Notes under the pieces: model-generated
What the model was told of the DNA's origin: nothing
The model's database searches: none
The model's input: the letters and a program-made list of their open reading frames with translations, nothing else
Shown here: piece by piece, positions 6,475 through 10,750 of the stretch
Layout: each line of letters begins with the position of its first letter
How positions within the stretch are numbered: the stretch's first letter is position 1
Translations under genes and position numbers: made by a program
DNA from: Sivonenia sp049582005
GTDB taxonomy: Bacteria; Cyanobacteriota; Cyanobacteriia; Gloeobacterales; PMM-0068
Reading direction: 5' to 3'
DNA: 10,750 nt
Assembly (NCBI GenBank): GCA_049582005.1
Contig: JBAUTB010000110.1
Span: 1 to 10,750, forward strand

Positions 6475-6786
6475 TTAGTAACGACGGCCGCCGCCACCAC
6501 CGCCGCCATAACCACCACCGCGGTTACCACCACCAGAACGTTCCGGTTTGGGCTCAGCCTTATTAACGCGCAGTTCGCGATTATCTAAGGTTGCACCGTC
6601 GAGTTCCTTGATGGCAGCATCCTCAGCTGCGGCATCTTCCAGGTCTACAAAAGCAAAACCACGGGGACGCCCTGTTTCACGATCGCTTGGGATCTTGACA
6701 GACTTTACGGTACCAAACTCAGCGAAAGCATCCGAAATCGTTTGCTCGCTTACAGAAAAAGGCAGATTGCCAACAAATATCGTCAT
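6475..6786 (-). CDS. rbp: RRM RNA-binding protein with glycine-rich tail (Rbp type)
   Basis: A 103-residue protein with one RNA recognition motif: RNP2 is IFVGNLPF (3-10) and RNP1 is RGFAFVDL (42-49), both with the aromatic residues that stack on RNA. The RRM ends near residue 78, and the tail (84-103) is glycine-rich (GGGYGGGGGGGRRY). This is the architecture of the cyanobacterial Rbp family, some of which are cold-induced and act on mRNA stability or location. The start is the ATG at 6786-6784; a TTG four codons upstream is less likely. The Shine-Dalgarno is weak (GAGA), and the start codon lies inside a perfect inverted repeat, suggesting translational control. In some cyanobacteria rbp is followed by rpsU; here it is followed by a terminator. 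Confidence 0.93.
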   Translation of the reverse strand: MTIFVGNLPFSVSEQTISDAFAEFGTVKSVKIPSDRETGRPRGFAFVDLEDAAAEDAAIKELDGATLDNRELRVNKAEPKPERSGGGNRGGGYGGGGGGGRRY

Positions 6787-6841
6787 TTTTTGTCTCAATA
6801 AATTACTTTGACCAACTCAACGAACAAGGACAAAAAATGAC
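6782..6841 (-). promoter_or_regulatory. 13-bp inverted repeat sequestering the rbp start codon
   Basis: GTCATTTTTTGTC (6782-6794) and GACAAAAAATGAC (6829-6841) are exact reverse complements separated by 34 bases. In the rbp mRNA the 5' arm would pair with the 3' arm that contains the AUG start codon and part of the weak GAGA site. The stem is AU-rich (9 of 13 pairs), so it would melt readily. It could act as a temperature- or protein-responsive translational switch; that role is inference. Confidence 0.6.
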
Positions 6842-6865
6842 CCTACTGCTGGATTAGACTTCACT

Positions 6866-6871
6866 ATTCTA
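6866..6871 (-). promoter_or_regulatory. Candidate -10 box for rbp
   Basis: On the minus strand TAGAAT lies upstream of the inverted repeat. Transcription from it would start near 6859 and place both hairpin arms in a leader of about 70 bases. No convincing -35 is seen 16-18 bases upstream. Confidence 0.3.
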
Positions 6872-6886
6872 ACAAATCCGAGAGAA

Positions 6887-7294
6887 TTAATTGGGGTTAT
6901 CTCGACAAAATGTCATAGAGTATCTCCGGTGAACGAAGAAGCTGAGAAAAGAAAGGTTTCTCAGTAAGCTCAAAGGGCGAGTAACAACCCACAAATTAAG
7001 GCTAAAGCAGAGGGCTGCCAGAGAAAGCAGAATGTAGGTTGGAGCCATAACAACTCCCAATAGAATCCAGCTAAAGACATGTAGGACAAGCGCTATGGCC
7101 GCCAGAGAGCCAAGGGCAGCAGCCAAGCGCACTTCAAGCTGTGGCCGCTGGCGTTTGAGCCAATAGATTGCGGCGAACGTAAACAGCAAGGTCGTAGGAA
7201 TCAGTACGGTACAGATAGCAATACAGTAGGTGATAGAGAAGGCGCACAAGGACGACGAGCTGAAGACCAGGTGAGCATGGGTAAGTGCCGACAT
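6887..7294 (-). CDS. Small multi-pass membrane protein of unknown function
   Basis: I do not recognise a characterised family. The 135-residue protein has about three hydrophobic helices: one in IAICTVLIPTTLLFTFAAIYWL, a second in LAAALGSLAAIALVLHVFSWILLGVV and a third in ILLSLAALCFSLNLWVV. A short basic loop (KRQRPQ) follows the first. The C-terminal 30 residues are basic and polar (RNLSFLSFFVHRR) and probably cytoplasmic. The ATG at 7294 is a guess: its Shine-Dalgarno is poor (AGG 12 bases away), and the frame could begin at a TTG at 7345. Consistent hydrophobic segmentation and position between terminators support a real gene. It lies 100 bases upstream of rbp on the same strand. Confidence 0.6.
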   Translation of the reverse strand: MSALTHAHLVFSSSSLCAFSITYCIAICTVLIPTTLLFTFAAIYWLKRQRPQLEVRLAAALGSLAAIALVLHVFSWILLGVVMAPTYILLSLAALCFSLNLWVVTRPLSLLRNLSFLSFFVHRRYSMTFCRDNPN

Positions 7295-7380
7295 AACGAG
7301 ATCATGACCTGCAAAGGGCAGAGCGGCAAGGTGATATCTTCTCAATCCAGTAGGAGTAAAGGATGAATACCACCTTAAAA

Positions 7381-7423
7381 TAGGTTCCCCATGTCGAACT
7401 TTCAGGCAGACGTGTGGAACCTA
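7381..7423 (-). repeat. Imperfect 13-bp hairpin upstream of the membrane gene
   Basis: TAGGTTCCCCATG (7381-7393) pairs with CGTGTGGAACCTA (7411-7423) with one mismatch and one G-U pair; the outer 8 bp are perfect. Read on the minus strand it is followed by TTTTAAGG, so it could be a second, weaker terminator after nrdJ or a leader hairpin of the membrane-protein gene. Confidence 0.45.
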
Positions 7424-7525
7424 AAACCAACTTGCCGAGTTAATTTCACTATATCTAGCTTTCCCTTCGAACTCGCTTGCTATAAGCATCTCTTAAAACT
7501 GTTGCTTACTTCATTCAGTTCATTC

Positions 7526-7559
7526 AATAAAGAGGCGAAAGCTTTTGAGCCCTCGCCTC
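7526..7559 (-). terminator. Intrinsic terminator of nrdJ
   Basis: On the minus strand GAGGCGAGGGCT pairs with AGCTTTCGCCTC (12 pairs, two of them G-U) around a CAAA tetraloop, spanning 7559 to 7532, followed by TTTATT. It begins 21 bases after the nrdJ stop codon. The A/T-rich run on its other side could also make it bidirectional. Confidence 0.8.
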
Positions 7560-7580
7560 ATGGCTGAATCAGAGTGGAGA

Positions 7581-10379
7581 TTAACCTTTCACGTAGCACA
7601 TGGAATAAGAATCATTGCGAACCATGAGGACGCGTTTACCGTTAGGACTATTTAAGACTTGGTAGTGAATGATGCCGCCACCACAGCCTCCTTTGAAGTC
7701 CTGACTGGTCCAACCCTTGGGATGGGTCTTCTCAGAAACATAGAAGGGTCCTTCATCGTATTGAACCCCCAGCAGCGCGAGCGCCTGAAGGACTTCTTCT
7801 TCGAGCATGGCAGGACGCTCACTTTCCTCAATCGGAAATAGGCTCACGGAAGGTGCGGTCGCACTTGCCGTTTGGGTTTTGCCATTTCCGTGGCTGCTCT
7901 TGCCATTCCCATTTTCCACTTCCGGTGCTGCTACAACAGGAGCAGCACCATTTACAGGCGCAGGCGTCGGTTCTGGCTGGGCTATGGGGGTAGTAACCTG
8001 AGGAGCCAAGAGCGCCATGTAGTTCGCTGGAGCTTCCTGGAGGACCTTACCGATAGCATCTGCCAAGCTGACCACTTGGTCTTGCTCAATCACTTCCACC
8101 GCAGGACCTCGAATACCCCGTAGATGCTGTGCTACTTCCGTCAAAGGCACCCGGTGTGCAAGGAGCAAAGAACTCAGCCGTGCTACCGCTTCACAGAAAG
8201 CATGGAGGTCACTGCTCCCAGACTTACCGGCGTTGGCTTGGATTTCTCTGGGACCTTCCTGGTCATAGTGCACAGAAACTAAGATTTCTCCCCAAGTGCG
8301 GGTTTGCAGCTTACGACTAAACCCAAAGAGGACCTCAGAACGCTCACGCACAGCAGGGATAGGCACTGTAGTCACCTCATGGATCACAGCAGCACTATGC
8401 CCTAAGGACGCTTCCAGAGTGGGAGCCCCTTCGGGAACAGGTTCTTCCTCCAGCGCCCCAATTTTCACAGGTTCGGACTCCAGAGTTCCTTCCCGATAGA
8501 TCGTGATGCCCTTCAGCCCTTTCTTTTGAGCAAAGCGATACATCTCTTTGATTTCATCTACTGTAGTATTCCGGTCGCAGTTAATTGTTTTACTGATACT
8601 GGAATCCACCCAAAGTTGCCACTGCGCCTGCGCAATGACATGCCATTGCCAGGGAACTTCGCGGGAAATCTTAAAGGCATTGGCCACTTCAGGATTGTTT
8701 TTGGCAAACTCCGTACTCTGCAGAGAGCCTGTCTTCAGGACAATTGCCTTGTCTTCCTCAGACAATTCCAACTCGTCCACATAGGAGTTGAGAATTTGCA
8801 CCCAGTTCTGCTTGGAATTAGAAGCATCCACATACACCTGCTTCCAAATCGTCAAACCAAAATCCGGTTCAAAAGCCCAAGAACAATTGGCTAACTGGGC
8901 AATCGAGCCAGTAGGGGCAATACTCAACACCGTTGAGTTGCGACGGGGAACCTGTTTGAGCGGCTGCATCGCATGGAGCGCCTGCTCCCCATCGTAGTGC
9001 TGACCTCCTTCATCAACCCAGGACTCAAACTTATTGCCCGTTCGGACATTGCTAATCTCATCCCAAACGCCACAGGGACCTTTGAGTTCAGCTAAATGCT
9101 CGGAAGCACGGTAGGCCCGGTTCGCAATAAAGCTGCCGACGCGGTCAACCTCTGCAATATGCTCCTCGCTGTCATAGGGAATCTGACGGACCTTCAGCCA
9201 ATCAGCCCAACCCATAATCCCCAGACCTAGCTGGCGATAGCGGTTACGCACATTTTCCCGTTGAGCTTCTGTCGCAAAATTGGCAATGTTGAGGATATTG
9301 TCAAGGAAACGCACTGCTATTTCCACCGTCCGACCAAAATCTTCCCAATCCAAATCGGCCTGTCCATTTGGGCCTCTCTTGGTAAAGCGAGGAATAACCA
9401 GAGAACCTAAATTACAGGCAGAGTTGGGGGGCAAGAAAATCTCACCGCAGGGATTGGTGGTCGTGATGAACTCGCGAATGGGGCTCTTCTTCTTGGCACT
9501 GTCGATAAACAACAGGCCTGGATCGGCGGTGTCATAGGCAAACTGAGCAATCTTGTCCCAAAGTTCTACGACATAGGGGTCTTTTTCATCCAAGCGACGA
9601 AAGAATTCATCATCCACCTGAACAGAAATATTGGCGTTATGCCAGCGACGGTCCCGCTTGCCTTCAGCCGTGAGGTGGCTTTCTGTCCAAGCCGCAGTCA
9701 GGTCTGCTTTGATTTTGGCAAGACGCTCATTTTTCTCGTGGACGGACCATGAAGTCTCTGTAACCAAACGGGTCGCTTCTTCGATGATGTCCCGAGCGAC
9801 CTTGGCATCCATCACCGACTGGGTCTTTGCCTGAATAAATTCATGAATATCTGGATGTTTCCAGTGCATTGAGAACATAAAGGCACCACGGCGAGCTTTA
9901 TTTCCCGTGGTAATTTTTTTAGAAGTTTCCGAGACCATATCTAGAACGGCACAAGGACCAAGAGCCTTCCCGTCTGCAAAGGGTGAGCCTTTGGGCCGAA
10001 TATAGCCTTTCTGCCCTTCTGAACCGATATTAATACCCACGCCACCCCGGAACTTGGTGGTCAGCACGGCATCCGTTACTAACTTGGCAATGTCATAGAT
10101 ATTGTCTTCGGCAGAAAGTACGAAGCAATTGAGCAGTCCACCGGTACCGTGGTCACTATTGGCAAGAATAGAACCGCCTGGGATAAACTTCATCGGCTGG
10201 AGAATACTATAAAACTTCTCTGTCCACTCATTCTGCAATTCTGCAGAGTCCTCTGCACCCGCCGCATGAACGGCTACCCGCCAACAAACATCTTCCCAAG
10301 TTTTCTCATCGCCCACCAAGTACTTTTGGAGTACAGCCTTTTGAGATTCACTCAGTTCAGTTTTTGTAATGGCGACCAT
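7581..10379 (-). CDS. nrdJ: Adenosylcobalamin-dependent ribonucleotide reductase, class II
   Basis: A 932-residue enzyme that reduces ribonucleotides to deoxyribonucleotides using a B12-derived thiyl radical; it needs no small subunit. The core shows FRGGVGINIG (110-119), the active-site cysteines C85 (GLLNCFVL), C311 in NPCGE (thiyl radical Cys with Glu313) and C322 (SACNLGSL), then PTGSIAQLA (489-497). A TSCPD domain occupies about 685-755. After it comes a Pro/Ala- and Asn/Gly-rich linker (about 790-845) and a small terminal domain with Cys899 (GGCGGG) and Cys928 (YSMCYVKG), probably the shuttle cysteines that re-reduce the active site. No ATP-cone is visible at the N-terminus. An extra helical, charged segment of about 55 residues (188-246) separates EFIQAK from NANISV. 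The start at 10379 has GGGAG about 8 bases upstream; an extension to 10445 is possible but less likely. It is monocistronic, with its own terminator. Confidence 0.95.
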   Translation of the reverse strand: MVAITKTELSESQKAVLQKYLVGDEKTWEDVCWRVAVHAAGAEDSAELQNEWTEKFYSILQPMKFIPGGSILANSDHGTGGLLNCFVLSAEDNIYDIAKLVTDAVLTTKFRGGVGINIGSEGQKGYIRPKGSPFADGKALGPCAVLDMVSETSKKITTGNKARRGAFMFSMHWKHPDIHEFIQAKTQSVMDAKVARDIIEEATRLVTETSWSVHEKNERLAKIKADLTAAWTESHLTAEGKRDRRWHNANISVQVDDEFFRRLDEKDPYVVELWDKIAQFAYDTADPGLLFIDSAKKKSPIREFITTTNPCGEIFLPPNSACNLGSLVIPRFTKRGPNGQADLDWEDFGRTVEIAVRFLDNILNIANFATEAQRENVRNRYRQLGLGIMGWADWLKVRQIPYDSEEHIAEVDRVGSFIANRAYRASEHLAELKGPCGVWDEISNVRTGNKFESWVDEGGQHYDGEQALHAMQPLKQVPRRNSTVLSIAPTGSIAQLANCSWAFEPDFGLTIWKQVYVDASNSKQNWVQILNSYVDELELSEEDKAIVLKTGSLQSTEFAKNNPEVANAFKISREVPWQWHVIAQAQWQLWVDSSISKTINCDRNTTVDEIKEMYRFAQKKGLKGITIYREGTLESEPVKIGALEEEPVPEGAPTLEASLGHSAAVIHEVTTVPIPAVRERSEVLFGFSRKLQTRTWGEILVSVHYDQEGPREIQANAGKSGSSDLHAFCEAVARLSSLLLAHRVPLTEVAQHLRGIRGPAVEVIEQDQVVSLADAIGKVLQEAPANYMALLAPQVTTPIAQPEPTPAPVNGAAPVVAAPEVENGNGKSSHGNGKTQTASATAPSVSLFPIEESERPAMLEEEVLQALALLGVQYDEGPFYVSEKTHPKGWTSQDFKGGCGGGIIHYQVLNSPNGKRVLMVRNDSYSMCYVKG

Positions 10380-10462
10380 GAAGCACTCCCTAGTGAGTAT
10401 GTAAGAACAGCAAAAAGCACAGATAGTTGTGACTGTACTATCCATCTGAGCACTTGTCTGTT

Positions 10463-10491
10463 GTTATGAGACGTTCCAAGTATGATAGCAA
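10463..10491 (-). promoter_or_regulatory. Candidate sigma70-type promoter of nrdJ
   Basis: On the minus strand TTGCTA (10491-10486) and CATAAC (10468-10463) are spaced by 17 bases, each matching 4 of 6 consensus positions. Initiation near 10456 would give a leader of about 75 bases. I see neither a B12 riboswitch nor a good NrdR box in this leader. Confidence 0.35.
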
Positions 10492-10603
10492 ACGCCTCTA
10501 TCCGTGGTGTTAAGAATTTTTAGAGCACCTATATGTGGATTAATCAACGATAGATAGTCATTTGTCAACTAGCGAGCAGTGGGGGGCCTGCATACGTCCT
10601 GAC

Positions 10604-10750
10604 TTAGTCTTCAGAGGGAGCTACAACAGGAGGTTCAGTGAGCGGTATTTCATCAGCTGTTGCGGCAAAAGCCTCGGCTAGTTCTTCACTCATGATGGCT
10701 AGGGCACTTTCATGCCACTCATGCAAAACCGCCTCGAAATTGTCCCAAGA
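10604..10750 (-). CDS. C-terminal end of an unrecognised acidic protein
   Basis: Only the last 48 codons and the TAA stop are inside the window; the gene enters from the right edge. The visible residues are an amphipathic helix (FEAVLHEWHESALAIMSEEL), then a low-complexity acidic and proline-bearing tail (EIPLTEPPVVAPSED). No family can be named from this piece. It lies upstream of nrdJ on the same strand, but 224 bases separate its stop from the nrdJ start, and nrdJ seems to have its own promoter. No good terminator hairpin follows the stop codon. Confidence 0.6.
   Translation of the reverse strand, partial: SWDNFEAVLHEWHESALAIMSEELAEAFAATADEIPLTEPPVVAPSED

Noticed and set aside
6825..6858. 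Plus-strand mini-ORF MTLLLD with an AAGGA site 6-7 bases upstream
   Set aside because: It is a by-product of the inverted repeat that mirrors the rbp start; six codons with no downstream plus-strand gene cannot be supported.
7510..7527. Tandem 9-base repeat TTCATTCAG/TTCATTCAA
   Set aside because: Two short imperfect copies in AT-rich intergenic DNA, with no further copies nearby.
8526..8894. Plus-strand open frames of 60-120 codons opposite nrdJ, SDR and GST
   Set aside because: They overlap strongly supported genes on the other strand or frame, show no recognisable motifs and lack ribosome binding sites.
10523..10540. CACCTATATGTG as a possible NrdR box upstream of nrdJ
   Set aside because: It is only an imperfect palindrome. 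When centred on TATA it fails at most conserved positions of the NrdR consensus, there is no second box at the expected spacing, and it lies upstream of the candidate promoter.
10380..10603. Cobalamin riboswitch in front of the B12-dependent reductase
   Set aside because: No B12-box-like GCCACTG motif or multi-stem structure is visible in this 224-base region.

Overview
This window looks like a cyanobacterial chromosome segment of intermediate GC content. The evidence is a glycine-rich single-RRM Rbp-type protein, a class II (B12-dependent) ribonucleotide reductase NrdJ, a fused regulator/polyferredoxin membrane protein of a type I associate with cyanobacteria, a GGGGGATTTAGGGGGC-type intergenic repeat and one HIP1 octamer (GCGATCGC). 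No tRNA, rRNA, insertion sequence or CRISPR array was seen.

Layout, left to right. (1) 1-1217, minus strand: a compact two-gene unit encoding a short-chain dehydrogenase followed 4 bases later by an NAD(P)H-dependent FMN reductase whose C-terminus runs off the left edge. (2) 1218-1619: a gene-free stretch with two strong inverted repeats. (3) 1620-4172, plus strand: a large gene for a cyclic-nucleotide-binding-like domain, a degenerate sigma54-activator AAA+ domain and a membrane-bound 4Fe-4S polyferredoxin. It is interrupted by a single in-frame TGA at codon 507, and reading resumes in the same frame with every iron-sulfur cysteine preserved. (4) 4205-4810, minus: a one-pass membrane protein of unknown function, divergent from (5) 4898-5254, plus, a short and unusual RemA/DUF370-like protein, followed by 5327-6358, a glutathionyl-hydroquinone reductase (Xi-class GST). 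(6) 6475-6786, minus: the RRM protein, with a clear terminator and a perfect 13-bp inverted repeat that would hold its start codon in a hairpin. (7) 6887-7294, minus: a small multi-pass membrane protein. (8) 7581-10379, minus: nrdJ, ending at a well-formed hairpin terminator. (9) 10604-10750, minus: the last 48 codons of an unrecognised acidic protein.

How the genes fit together: several products are redox enzymes (FMN reductase, SDR, polyferredoxin sensor, glutathionyl-hydroquinone reductase, ribonucleotide reductase). They lie in separate transcription units on both strands, so only the SDR/FMN-reductase pair and perhaps the RemA-like/GST pair can be called operons. The most notable points are the in-frame TGA in the sensor gene, that gene's architecture, the hairpin over the rbp start codon, and the shortened RemA-like protein. 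All identifications are from reading motifs; no database search was run.
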